Of a stretch of 10,997 nucleotides of DNA, positions 1 to 7,331 are shown one piece after another. The DNA comes from JAWLFI01 sp041685645 (GTDB taxonomy: Bacteria > Bacteroidota > Bacteroidia > Chitinophagales > Saprospiraceae): positions 1 to 10,997 of the forward strand of contig JAWLFI010000090.1 of the NCBI GenBank assembly GCA_041685645.1. The letters run 5' to 3'. The first letter of the stretch is position 1, and every line of letters begins with the position of its first letter. Position numbers and translations under genes: made by a program. A model generated the notes under the pieces. That model did no database searches. It worked only from the letters and a program-made list of their open reading frames with translations, and was not told the origin of the DNA.

Positions 1-962
1 AAAATTTGAGAGATTTTAACCAGATTGTCATCAATTTCCCGTTCTTGACTGACGGCATCCATAATCGGAGTATAAACTACCGAACCGTTGATTAGTCCGA
101 CCATACAATCCGATTTTTCACTCAGCAGACCTTCGACAGCAGCAACGCCCAACTGCGAAGCCAAAACGCGATCGTAACAGGTCGGATCTCCCCCGCGCTG
201 CAAATGGCCCAGTACCGTTACTTTGGTCTCGTAGTCTTTGTAATTATCGTTCACTTTTTTCGCTAACTCAAAAGCGCCTCCATTCGGGTTGCCCTCTGCT
301 ACAATGACTATGCTCGAGGTTTTATGACTGCGGTACCCTTTGCGAAGAATAGCGATCAACTCATCTACTGAAGTACTACGCTCGGGAAGCATCACACAAA
401 TCGCTCCTGTAGCAATGGCTGAGCGCAGCGCTATAAAGCCCGTATCCCGGCCCATAACCTCAACAAAAAAGAGTCGATTATGCGAGCTGGCGGTATCCCG
501 TATTTTGTCCACACACTGCGTAACCACATTCGTTGCCGAGTCGAAGCCAATCGTATTCTCCGTTCCCGACAGATCGTTGTCGATCGTCCCGGGCAATCCA
601 ATCACTTGAATCCCGGTTTCCTCCTGCAAAACGTGAGCGCCGGTTAGACTACCATCACCTCCAATCACAACGAGACCGTCAATTTCCTTCGCCTTTAAAT
701 ATCCAGCTGCCTTTTTTCGCCCCTCTACGGTTCTAAACTCCGGACTTCGTGAAGATTTAAGCATCGTCCCCCCTGAACCTAAAATCCGGCTCACCGATCG
801 GACATGCAGCTTTCGTATTTTATTCTCGATCAAACCCTGATATCCTCCTTCGACACCATATATTCCAAGATTGAAATAGACGGAAGCCCGAACTACGGCC
901 CGAATGGCTGCATTCATGCCGGGCGCATCTCCTCCTGAAGTTAAAACAGCGATGTTTTTCAT
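1..962 (-). CDS. pfkA: ATP-dependent 6-phosphofructokinase, 3' end cut by window edge
   Basis: Phosphorylates fructose 6-phosphate to fructose 1,6-bisphosphate in the cytoplasm, the committing step of glycolysis. The minus-strand frame is open from ATG at 962 to the window edge, giving 320 residues and no stop; the family is about 320-330 residues, so only a few are missing. Visible motifs are the N-terminal nucleotide loop TSGGDAPGMNA (8-18), GGDGS (101-105), the catalytic loop PGTIDND (124-130, catalytic Asp 128), MGR (170-172) and GHLQRGGDP (252-260). Gly at position 104 in GGDGS and Gly125 in PGTIDND are the residues of ATP-dependent enzymes; pyrophosphate-dependent ones carry Asp and Lys there. 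It is divergent from the NUDIX regulator gene, with 156 bp between them that contain one copy of the shared palindrome (1051-1065). No clear -7 box of its own was found close to the start. Confidence 0.96.
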   Translation of the reverse strand, partial: MKNIAVLTSGGDAPGMNAAIRAVVRASVYFNLGIYGVEGGYQGLIENKIRKLHVRSVSRILGSGGTMLKSSRSPEFRTVEGRKKAAGYLKAKEIDGLVVIGGDGSLTGAHVLQEETGIQVIGLPGTIDNDLSGTENTIGFDSATNVVTQCVDKIRDTASSHNRLFFVEVMGRDTGFIALRSAIATGAICVMLPERSTSVDELIAILRKGYRSHKTSSIVIVAEGNPNGGAFELAKKVNDNYKDYETKVTVLGHLQRGGDPTCYDRVLASQLGVAAVEGLLSEKSDCMVGLINGSVVYTPIMDAVSQEREIDDNLVKISQI

Positions 963-1050
963 CCTTTTGGTTTTTACAAGTAAATACAATCACACTTCAT
1001 TCTTGGAAAATCAGGCTTTGTTGAAAATGGTATGCACAAAAACATACTAA

Positions 1051-1065
1051 GTGTAAAAGTAACAC
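1051..1065. promoter_or_regulatory. Candidate operator site 1 (pfkA / NUDIX regulator intergenic)
   Basis: GTGTAAAAGTAACAC is an interrupted palindrome. The arms extend to AGTGT (1050-1054) and ACACT (1062-1066), with a further T/A pair at 1048/1068. It matches sites at 4270-4284 and 10490-10504 in length, arm sequence and spacing. It lies about 50 bp upstream of the predicted transcription start of the NUDIX gene. Read on the minus strand it directly follows a poor -7-like octamer, AATATTAG (1072-1065), facing pfkA. It is the weakest of the three copies, with one arm base deviating from GTGTA/TACAC. That it binds the NUDIX protein is inference. Confidence 0.6.
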
Positions 1066-1077
1066 TAATATTTTAGA

Positions 1078-1104
1078 TTGAATAAGTGAGAAATGCTATT
1101 TTTG
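1078..1104 (+). promoter_or_regulatory. Predicted promoter of the NUDIX regulator gene
   Basis: TATTTTTG at 1097-1104 is an exact match to the Bacteroidota -7 consensus TAnnTTTG. A TTG at 1078-1080 lies 16 bp upstream, slightly short of the usual spacing to the -33 element. Transcription would start near 1110, only about 9 nt before the ATG at 1119. The box lies inside the coding frame if translation started at the upstream GTG (1086), which argues for the ATG. Confidence 0.55.
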
Positions 1105-1118
1105 TCAAAATTGATAAC

Positions 1119-1829
1119 ATGACCAATGTAAATTCGAATGAGAACATCAATACTAAGATTGCAAACCTGGACTCATTTTTCAAATTAGCCATTTCTGTGG
1201 ATTGTGTAATCTTTTGTTATCGCAAAGATAAGAAAGCACTTGAGATTCTTTCGCTCGAATGCGATATGGAGCCATTTAAGGGTCTACCTTCACTTGTTGG
1301 AGATTTAGTTTTAGAAAACGAAGACCTGGATGCAGCAGCACAAAGGATCGTACGTGAAAGAGCAAGTATTTCGAATGTATTTCTGCAGCAAGTACACACA
1401 TTTGGTTCTATAGATCGCCACCCTGTTGGTCGAGTTATCTCGGTAGCCTACTACGCATTCATTCGTTGCGAAGACATGAAGGCCAAGGAAAATAACCCGC
1501 ACAACCCAAGCTGGGTGTCACTTAATGACCTTTTAAACCAGCCTATGGCTTTCGATCATTCTGAAATCCTAAAGTATAGTTTAAGTCATATAAGAAAGAA
1601 CATTCTAAATGTCCCTGTAGAAAATATGTTGGCTCCCTATTTTACGCTTTCTGAATTACAGTCTCTGTATGAGTCTATACTTCAAAAGACCCTGGACAAA
1701 AGGAACTTCAGAAAGAAAGTTTTCAAATTAGAGATAATCAAGAAAACAGCAAGAACGCAAAAAAACGTGGCACACCGCCCAGCGCAACTTTATTGTCTTA
1801 ACAAGGGCAGAAAAGTAGATATTCTTTAA
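1119..1829 (+). CDS. NUDIX-domain transcriptional regulator (NrtR/AraR-like)
   Basis: Predicted DNA-binding regulator of 236 residues with an N-terminal NUDIX fold (about 18-145) and a C-terminal winged helix (about 165-230). The family is recognised by GRVISVAYYAFI (104-115), FTLSELQSLYE (175-185), the LDKRNFRKK segment (192-200) and AHRPAQLY (218-225). The NUDIX box around 61-84 is degenerate: the catalytic REUXEE is replaced by RIVRER (76-81) and the following Gly by Ser. The domain is therefore probably a ligand sensor rather than a hydrolase, as known for the arabinose regulator AraR of Bacteroides; the ligand here is unknown. I chose ATG 1119 because a perfect -7 box sits at 1097-1104. 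An in-frame GTG at 1086 would add 11 residues. It is divergent from pfkA and lies upstream of the SusCD locus, so it is the only candidate in the window to bind the three shared palindromes. Confidence 0.88.
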   Translation: MTNVNSNENINTKIANLDSFFKLAISVDCVIFCYRKDKKALEILSLECDMEPFKGLPSLVGDLVLENEDLDAAAQRIVRERASISNVFLQQVHTFGSIDRHPVGRVISVAYYAFIRCEDMKAKENNPHNPSWVSLNDLLNQPMAFDHSEILKYSLSHIRKNILNVPVENMLAPYFTLSELQSLYESILQKTLDKRNFRKKVFKLEIIKKTARTQKNVAHRPAQLYCLNKGRKVDIL

Positions 1830-2247
1830 CCCTCATACACTTTGTTCCGTCTATTGAATCAGCATGTCAGTATGGAAGAGCATAAAAATGTAAACCATAA
1901 TACTTATATAAATTTAATCAAGTAACAAAGATATAAACCATAGTTGCCTGCAAATCAACCAATTTATTAATCGGTTAACTCTCGAATTTGAGATATTTTT
2001 GTAAGTAACTGACTCAAAGTTTAAATCAGGTATATACTACCTCGTTCGGTTAGAAAACAGCCAGCTAAAAGCTTCGGACCGCGGGGCTGAATATGCTTGC
2101 ATTTCCCGGGTCAGGCTTATCGCTACTTTCATGATCTGAACAAAAATCTACTTCGACTTTTCTATAGTTATTTAGTGGTTACTGCAGTAGCAGTAGTACT
2201 TCATTGTCTCTAATCAAGTTAATGAAAAGTGACCATTTTCGATTTTC
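1830..2247. other. Long intergenic region without a recognisable gene
   Basis: I see no convincing coding sequence on either strand. The region holds a lone exact -7 consensus, TATTTTTG at 1994-2001 (plus), without a good -33 element, and an AT-rich imperfect hairpin at 1957-1976 (arms AACCAATT/AATCGGTT, one mismatch). A strong GC-rich stem-loop lies at 2069-2118. No T-tract follows the NUDIX stop codon, so no intrinsic terminator is visible for that gene. A small RNA starting near 2008 is possible but unproven. Confidence 0.4.
2069..2118 (+). other. GC-rich stem-loop in AT-rich intergenic DNA
   Basis: The inner stem is GACC (2077-2080) with GGTC (2109-2112), then after one bulged G CGGGG (2082-2086) with TCCCG (2104-2108): nine pairs including one G-T. 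An outer AAGC (2069-2072) can pair with GCTT (2115-2118). The 17-nt apical loop contains a small ATG/CAT pairing. No poly-T follows on either strand, so it is not a typical intrinsic terminator. It could be part of a small RNA or a degenerate repeat; no known RNA family was recognised. Confidence 0.4.
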
Positions 2248-2280
2248 AAAAAAAAAGAGCGTCTGCCAAAGCAAACGCTC
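2248..2280 (-). terminator. Intrinsic terminator of the five-module protein gene
   Basis: Read on the minus strand, a hairpin at 2280-2257 (GAGCGT/ACGCTC, one mismatch, then three more pairs) is followed directly by nine T (2256-2248). It lies about 135 bp beyond the stop codon of the gene ending at 2416 and nothing else on that strand lies between, so the transcript should end here with a moderately long 3' untranslated region. Confidence 0.85.
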
Positions 2281-2415
2281 CTCCTATCGATAAAAACAAC
2301 ACCTAACAAGCTAATTTATCTCCTGTAGAGTCGATTTCAAACGTTCAACTGTCATTCTTACCTTGTGCCATTACCACTCATCGTTTTAGTCTGAGTCTTA
2401 GGTAAATTCATTCCA

Positions 2416-2667
2416 TTACCGGATTACTACAACCTTTTTTGTAGCCAATAAGCCTTTCTGGCTAGCCTGTAAAAAATAATTTCCCGGAGCTAATCTCGAT
2501 ATGTTGACTTGAACTTTTGGAGAAGGATCAAGCTCTCTGTGCAAGACCAACTCACCAGAGGTATTATAGATCGTTAGGGCTACTTTATCATTTCCAAGTA
2601 CATGGTGGTCAAATTTCACATAAAGGATATCAGACGTAGGATTGGGGAGAACCTGGACACTGTGCTT
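2416..2667 (-). other. T9SS type A C-terminal sorting domain (part of CDS 2416-4239)
   Basis: Residues about 525-607. Shows the PNPTSD start motif, a beta-sandwich pattern with YNTSGELV, and the LAPGNYFLQ strand near the end, followed by KKVVVIR at the C-terminus. Domains of this type are known to direct passage through the type IX secretion system and are normally cleaved off by a sortase-like protease. Confidence 0.88.
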
Positions 2668-4239
2668 ATCTAATACAGCTTCATTTAAGGAAGTGGAAGT
2701 ACTAAATATATACTCTCCGGTAGACGCATCAAAAACCACATCATAAATTCCCGCTGTAGGTTCGATATTGGGCCCATTATTCACACCCAAACCTTCGGGA
2801 AAGTCTTCTGAGCCCCAGTTCACAGTCCAGGCTGTATCGGCTCTAAACTTGATTCCTCCATCAGCATCGGGATCAAAATCAATGAGATCAACCCCTGAGG
2901 CAGTCCAAACATTTCCATCAGATGGGTCTTTATCCATAAAGAAATCCCTCTCGCCCGGCTCGTGTTCATCAGGGTTTGGCCAAGCTCTGAACGGCCCCGA
3001 TTGACCAACAATGCCGACCGCATTGTATTCTATAATTTCTTCCAACTCGTAAACTCCTGTTGCAGAATTGAAATTGACAAAGTATTCGCCTGCCTCCGGC
3101 ACAGGTATGTTGGGGCCATTGATAGTGGCAACACCTGAAGGGAAATCACCTGCGCCCCAATTTACTGTCCAATCATTATTCGCTCTAAATTTAAACTCAC
3201 CTTGATTGAGTTCCACGCGAATATTCCATTGAAATGGATCTTCGGGATCACCTTGCATATCGACATCGGTATCCCATCCCTGGGCAGCATCGCCGATGAT
3301 ACTTACCACATCGTATTCTTGCGCCAATAAAAATTCGAATTCCAGAGTGGATGTGTTAAAGTTGATGATATACGTTCCGGCAGAGTCTACCTCTATGTTA
3401 TCGCCATCAAGAACAGCAACTCCAGCGGGAAAAGTGTCAGCCCCCCAATTCACAGCCCAATCATTTTCTGCTCTAAATTTCAGCTCGCCTTCTGTGAGCT
3501 CTACAGTGGCAGACCATAGGTCGGGATCGTTAGAATCGCGATCTAAATGCGTATCCTCATCCCACCCACCGGGCGTTGCACTTCCGATTATGCTAATGGA
3601 GTCATAGCCAACAATCGCTTCAAAGTTATATATGCCGGATATGGTGTCGAAAGTGATTTCGTAAGTACCTGCCGCGTCGACAGGAATATTTTCACCATCC
3701 AATTCGGCCGTGTCAGTAGGGAAGCCTGTTCCACCCCAATTGCGGTCCCAACCGCCGTCAGCCCGAAATTTAGCTTCTCCCATAACGAGATCCAGGGTAA
3801 CGAAAAAGGTACCTGCATTTTCGCTATCGGGAAACATAAAAACCTCTCGATCCCATTCAAAGGGTGTTGCACTTCCTATAATTCCGATGGTGCCATTGTA
3901 GTCAAAAAAGTACTCCGCTGTCTCAGAGTTAAATGTAATTGTGTACAAGCCCGCGGTAATCGGAATATTGGGTCCGTCTTGCTCTCCCACTCCGAGGGGA
4001 AAGTTCGAGTTACCCCAGTTTATATCCCAACTATCATTTGCTCGAAATTTCGCTTCGCCATCAAACAATTCGACCTCTAGAGTCCAGAGGTTGGTGTCTA
4101 CCGGGTCCTGATCCATTGGTGTGCTTGCGTCCCATCCATTAGGAGTAGCATCGCCTATTATTCCAATCGTTTCAAATTGGCCAAATGCGCTTAAGCTAAT
4201 GAAGCTGCTAATCAAAAGAAATAGTATTTGTTTCATCAT
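2416..4239 (-). CDS. Secreted five-module SusE/SusF-like glycan-binding protein with T9SS sorting domain
   Basis: Predicted surface or extracellular glycan-binding protein of 607 residues without a visible catalytic domain. Residues 1-20 form a Sec signal peptide ending AFG-Q, with no lipobox cysteine. Five tandem modules start at about residues 25, 118, 215, 312 and 408 (period 93-97) and share the pattern IGxATPxGWD, then KFRAxxxWxxNWG, FPxG, GxNI and AGxYxxxFN. This resembles the starch-binding modules of SusE/SusF; the conserved Trp, Lys and Asn are plausible sugar contacts. Residues about 525-607 are a type A T9SS C-terminal domain (VLPNPTSD, then IYNTSGELV and LAPGNYFLQ). Canonical SusE/SusF are lipoproteins, so export through T9SS is a different route to the surface. 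The gene is divergent from susC across 108 bp. Starch as ligand is inferred from family and context. Confidence 0.88.
   Translation of the reverse strand: MMKQILFLLISSFISLSAFGQFETIGIIGDATPNGWDASTPMDQDPVDTNLWTLEVELFDGEAKFRANDSWDINWGNSNFPLGVGEQDGPNIPITAGLYTITFNSETAEYFFDYNGTIGIIGSATPFEWDREVFMFPDSENAGTFFVTLDLVMGEAKFRADGGWDRNWGGTGFPTDTAELDGENIPVDAAGTYEITFDTISGIYNFEAIVGYDSISIIGSATPGGWDEDTHLDRDSNDPDLWSATVELTEGELKFRAENDWAVNWGADTFPAGVAVLDGDNIEVDSAGTYIINFNTSTLEFEFLLAQEYDVVSIIGDAAQGWDTDVDMQGDPEDPFQWNIRVELNQGEFKFRANNDWTVNWGAGDFPSGVATINGPNIPVPEAGEYFVNFNSATGVYELEEIIEYNAVGIVGQSGPFRAWPNPDEHEPGERDFFMDKDPSDGNVWTASGVDLIDFDPDADGGIKFRADTAWTVNWGSEDFPEGLGVNNGPNIEPTAGIYDVVFDASTGEYIFSTSTSLNEAVLDKHSVQVLPNPTSDILYVKFDHHVLGNDKVALTIYNTSGELVLHRELDPSPKVQVNISRLAPGNYFLQASQKGLLATKKVVVIR
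2701..4167 (-). repeat. Five tandem carbohydrate-binding-like modules (protein repeats in CDS 2416-4239)
   Basis: Modules span roughly residues 25-113, 118-207, 215-304, 312-400 and 408-513. Each contains a (K)FRA-x3-W-x2-NWG core; module 2 has DRNWGG and module 5 TVNWGS. Modules 3 and 4 are the most alike. Module 5 has a longer first half, with an insertion between GPFRAW and VWTASG. Degenerate at the DNA level but clear in protein. Confidence 0.9.
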
Positions 4240-4269
4240 ATCTACTTTTTGGTGAAAAATTTTTATTTA

Positions 4270-4284
4270 GTGTACAATTTACAC
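4270..4284. promoter_or_regulatory. Candidate operator site 2 (between five-module gene and susC)
   Basis: GTGTACAATTTACAC is a palindrome GTGTA-N5-TACAC with perfect arms. On the minus strand it reads GTGTAAATTGTACAC, 14 of 15 bases identical to site 3. Its first minus-strand base is the last base of the -7 box TAAGTTTG (4291-4284), so it covers the predicted start of the leftward transcript. It also overlaps the -33 element of the susC promoter (4278-4281). One bound protein could therefore control both directions. Confidence 0.7.
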
Positions 4285-4310
4285 AAACTTAATAAAAATT
4301 TATACATTTG
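4278..4310 (+). promoter_or_regulatory. susC promoter
   Basis: TACATTTG at 4303-4310 matches the Bacteroidota -7 consensus TAnnTTTG exactly. TTTA at 4278-4281 is a near match to the -33 TTTG at 21 bp spacing. Transcription should start near 4317, leaving about 30 nt before the susC ATG. The -33 element lies inside operator site 2. Confidence 0.7.
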
Positions 4311-4316
4311 TTTAAA
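4284..4316 (-). promoter_or_regulatory. Promoter of the five-module protein gene
   Basis: On the minus strand TAAGTTTG (4291-4284) matches TAnnTTTG exactly, with TTTA (4316-4313) 21 bp upstream as a possible -33 element. The start would be near 4277, about 38 nt before the ATG at 4239. It overlaps the divergent susC promoter almost completely, the two sharing the same 38 bp. Confidence 0.65.
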
Positions 4317-4347
4317 CAATCGGTAAATTCCTTTAAAAACTGTCGGT

Positions 4348-7317
4348 ATGATGCTAAATTCCAGTTCTTATAAATACGCGAGATACATCTTAGCCATATT
4401 TATCTTTATAGGCTATAGCCACTCAGTTTATAGCCAAACCATTACAGGTTCAGTTTCAGATCTTCAAACAGGCGAGCCTTTAATTGGCGCCAATGTTTCT
4501 GTTTTGGGCAACCCAAGTCGCGGGACAGTAACTGATATAAATGGCAGCTTTGAGCTTGAAACCAATGAAGAGGATAAGGCGCTTGTTTTTAGCTATGTCG
4601 GCTATAAAGCAATGGAGGTTAAAATTGAGGGCCGGGAGCGCATCGATGTTAGTCTGTCCTCGGGAACAACTTTGGATGAGGCTGTTGTCATTGGTTACGG
4701 TTCAGTTGAGCGAGAAGATGTAACCGGTTCAGTTCAGTCAGTAGACAGCCGGGACTTCAATAAGGGGGCTATCACCAGCTCTCAAGACCTTATTGCGGGG
4801 AAGGTGGCCGGCGTTTCTGTAATAAATGGTGGCGGTGGGCCCGACGAAGGGGCTGAGGTTAGAATTCGGGGGCTTTCCTCTTTGGATGCCAACAATGAGC
4901 CGCTATATGTTGTAGATGGCGTCCCCTTAGCCTCCGGGGGGATTGCCGGGAATAGAAACCCTCTCAACATAATTAATCCACAGGATATTGAAAGCATTAC
5001 CATTTTGAAAGATGCTTCAGCTACAGCTATTTATGGTAGTCGAGCCTCTGCAGGTGTCGTTTTAATCACGACGAAAAAAGGCTCATTCCAGGATGATATG
5101 CGCATTACCTACAATGGGAATGTTTCATTTGGCACCCCAATGAATACCGTGGATGTTTTAAGTGCTGATGAGTTTAGAAATACGATGGCAGAACAAGAAC
5201 CTGACCCCGATCGCCTTGCCTTAATGGGAGATGCAAAGACAAATTGGCAGGATGAAATTTATCAAACAGCTATTGGTACCGACCATAACTTAAGCCTGAG
5301 TGATGCCATAGGTGATTTTTTGCCATACAGAATATCGGTCGGATATACGGATAAAGACGGTATCCTTCTCACTGACAACTTCAAAAGATACACTGCCGGA
5401 GTCAACCTCAACCCCCGCTTTTTCAATAATGCCCTTCAGGTGAATATCAACTTCAGGGGAATGCGGACCGAAAACACCTTTGCAGATAGAGGGGCTATTG
5501 GTGCTGCATTAAGTTATGATCCCACGCGCCCGATTTTTGACCAGGAGAGCCAATTCAGCGGTTATAGTGCCTGGATATTAGGCAATGGTAATCCCAACAA
5601 TCTGGCCCCTGTAAATCCACTATCCTTGCTTGACAGAAATCTTCGACAGGACGAGTCGGTGGTTTCTCGTTATATAGTCAATGGAACCCTCGATTATCGA
5701 TTTCCTTTTTTACCAAATTTGAGGGCAAACCTAAACCTGGGATACGACTATTCAAATGGCAATGGATTTACTCGAATTATTGGAGATAATAAAGTAGCTT
5801 ACAGTTTCGATGAAATTAACGGTGGAGGAGTGGACAACACCTATGATGAGACTCGGACCAATCAGGTCCTTGAATTCTACTTGAATTATAAAGAGAGTAT
5901 AGGCGAACATAATTTTGATGTCATGGCGGGTTACTCCTGGCAACGATTTTTTGATGAAACATCTTTTAGAAACAGCGATGCGGCAGGCACCCCTGAAATC
6001 ACGATCGAGCAAAACAACATAGGCAGAGAGTTATTTCTTCTATCCTATTTTTCGCGTATCAATTACAATTACGATCGCTTATTGCTGACAGCCACTGTTC
6101 GAGCGGATGCCACTTCTCGCTTTGCTCCTGAAAATCGCTGGGGAGTTTTCCCAGCTGCAGCCGCAGCCTACCGATTGATAGACAATAAAAATAAGTTCTT
6201 TAGCACCTTGAAAATCAGGACGGGCTGGGGAGTAACCGGTCAACAAGAAATAGGAGGATATTACCTCTACCAACCTCTTTATGAAGCGAGTCTGGACAAC
6301 GCCAGATACCCCTTTGGCAATTCTTTTTTTAATACGCTGAGACCAAATGGCTATGACAGGAATATCAAGTGGGAAGAAACAACCACCTGGAATGCCGGAT
6401 TTGATATTGGCCTCATTGAGGATAGGCTATCCGGAACCGTGGATGTCTATCAACGAGATACAAGAGATTTATTGGGTTTTGTGGATGTACCTGCCGGATC
6501 GAATCTGACGAATCGAATAATTACCAATGTGGGAAACATGGTTTCCAGAGGGTTGGAGGTAGCGATACAAACTGCACCTATTTACACTGAAAATATGCGC
6601 TGGGACCTGGGCCTTAATTACACCTATAATATTAACGAGATCACCAGATTGACGTCTACAAACGACCCTGACTTTCAAGGTGTTGAGCGGGGTGGCATCG
6701 CAGGAGGTGTCGGAGCAAATATCCAGATTCACACCGTTGGGTTTGAACCTTTCTCCTTTTTTGTTTTCGAGCAAAAATATGACGATGATGGCCAGATTCA
6801 GGAAGGCGAATTTGTTGACCGGAATGGAGATGGGGTTGTAAATGCAGAAGATAGGTACAGACTCGAAAGTCCATTACCTCGACACATTATTGGGCTTACA
6901 AGTAACTACAATTACAAAAACTTTGATTTCTCTTTTGCTGGCAGAGCGCATTTTGGCAATTACGTTTATAATAATGTGGCTACTAATTTAGGCAACTACG
7001 ATCTTTTATACCATCCGACCAACTACTTATCCAACATTCATCAATCAGGTGTGGAAAATAACATTCAAAATCAGGCAAACGTTACCTTTAGTGATGCTTA
7101 TGTTTCGCATGCTGCCTTTTTCAGAATGGATCACATAACAATAGGCTATACCTTTCCAGAGGTAATTGGAGAGTCTTTGCGCGTTTTTACTACACTGCAA
7201 AATGCTTTTGTACTGACTCCGTATAATGGTCTGGACCCAGAAATTACTAATGGTATAGACAACAACTTTTACCCCAGACCCCGAACTATCGTATTTGGAG
7301 TCTCCGCTAACTTTTAA
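4348..7317 (+). CDS. susC: SusC-family TonB-dependent outer-membrane glycan transporter
   Basis: A 989-residue outer-membrane beta-barrel that imports oligosaccharides using energy from TonB. Residues 1-30 are a signal peptide (cleavage after VYSQ or before Q). Residues 31-105 are the carboxypeptidase-regulatory-like domain typical of SusC (TGEPLIGANVSV, GTVTDINGSFEL, FSYVGYK). LDEAVVIGYGSVEREDVTGSV-type linker residues (109-129) lead into the plug (about 125-245) with VRIRGLSS, PLYVVDGVPL and the ILKDASATAIYGSRASAGV signature (219-237). The rest is barrel, ending in the expected terminal Phe (VSANF). A DRNGDGVVNAED calcium-like loop lies in the barrel part, common in SusC. It is followed 14 bp later by susD. 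The name denotes family; the substrate is inferred as alpha-glucan from the neighbours. Confidence 0.95.
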   Translation: MMLNSSSYKYARYILAIFIFIGYSHSVYSQTITGSVSDLQTGEPLIGANVSVLGNPSRGTVTDINGSFELETNEEDKALVFSYVGYKAMEVKIEGRERIDVSLSSGTTLDEAVVIGYGSVEREDVTGSVQSVDSRDFNKGAITSSQDLIAGKVAGVSVINGGGGPDEGAEVRIRGLSSLDANNEPLYVVDGVPLASGGIAGNRNPLNIINPQDIESITILKDASATAIYGSRASAGVVLITTKKGSFQDDMRITYNGNVSFGTPMNTVDVLSADEFRNTMAEQEPDPDRLALMGDAKTNWQDEIYQTAIGTDHNLSLSDAIGDFLPYRISVGYTDKDGILLTDNFKRYTAGVNLNPRFFNNALQVNINFRGMRTENTFADRGAIGAALSYDPTRPIFDQESQFSGYSAWILGNGNPNNLAPVNPLSLLDRNLRQDESVVSRYIVNGTLDYRFPFLPNLRANLNLGYDYSNGNGFTRIIGDNKVAYSFDEINGGGVDNTYDETRTNQVLEFYLNYKESIGEHNFDVMAGYSWQRFFDETSFRNSDAAGTPEITIEQNNIGRELFLLSYFSRINYNYDRLLLTATVRADATSRFAPENRWGVFPAAAAAYRLIDNKNKFFSTLKIRTGWGVTGQQEIGGYYLYQPLYEASLDNARYPFGNSFFNTLRPNGYDRNIKWEETTTWNAGFDIGLIEDRLSGTVDVYQRDTRDLLGFVDVPAGSNLTNRIITNVGNMVSRGLEVAIQTAPIYTENMRWDLGLNYTYNINEITRLTSTNDPDFQGVERGGIAGGVGANIQIHTVGFEPFSFFVFEQKYDDDGQIQEGEFVDRNGDGVVNAEDRYRLESPLPRHIIGLTSNYNYKNFDFSFAGRAHFGNYVYNNVATNLGNYDLLYHPTNYLSNIHQSGVENNIQNQANVTFSDAYVSHAAFFRMDHITIGYTFPEVIGESLRVFTTLQNAFVLTPYNGLDPEITNGIDNNFYPRPRTIVFGVSANF

Positions 7318-7331
7318 AACCCAAATAAGTC

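Noticed and set aside
340..736. Plus-strand open frames opposite pfkA
   Set aside because: Shadows of the conserved pfkA frame, with no independent support.
2069..2118. tRNA or other known RNA gene at the GC-rich stem-loop
   Set aside because: No cloverleaf, anticodon arm or T-arm sequence can be laid out; only one main stem is present.
2165..2202. CAGTAG duplication and the TACTGCAGTA palindrome
   Set aside because: Too short to separate from chance, with no matching copy near any promoter.
3942..3952. GTGTACAAG inside the five-module gene as a fourth operator
   Set aside because: Only one arm is present; the second TACAC arm is missing and the site is in coding sequence.
3547..4080. Plus-strand open frame of 177 codons opposite the five-module gene
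   Set aside because: It lies wholly antisense to a gene with clear domain structure, has no recognisable motif, and owes its openness to the repeated composition of the modules.
2701..4167. Tandem repeat considered as a CRISPR array or satellite
   Set aside because: The periodicity of about 280-290 bp is coding, with conservation at the protein level only.
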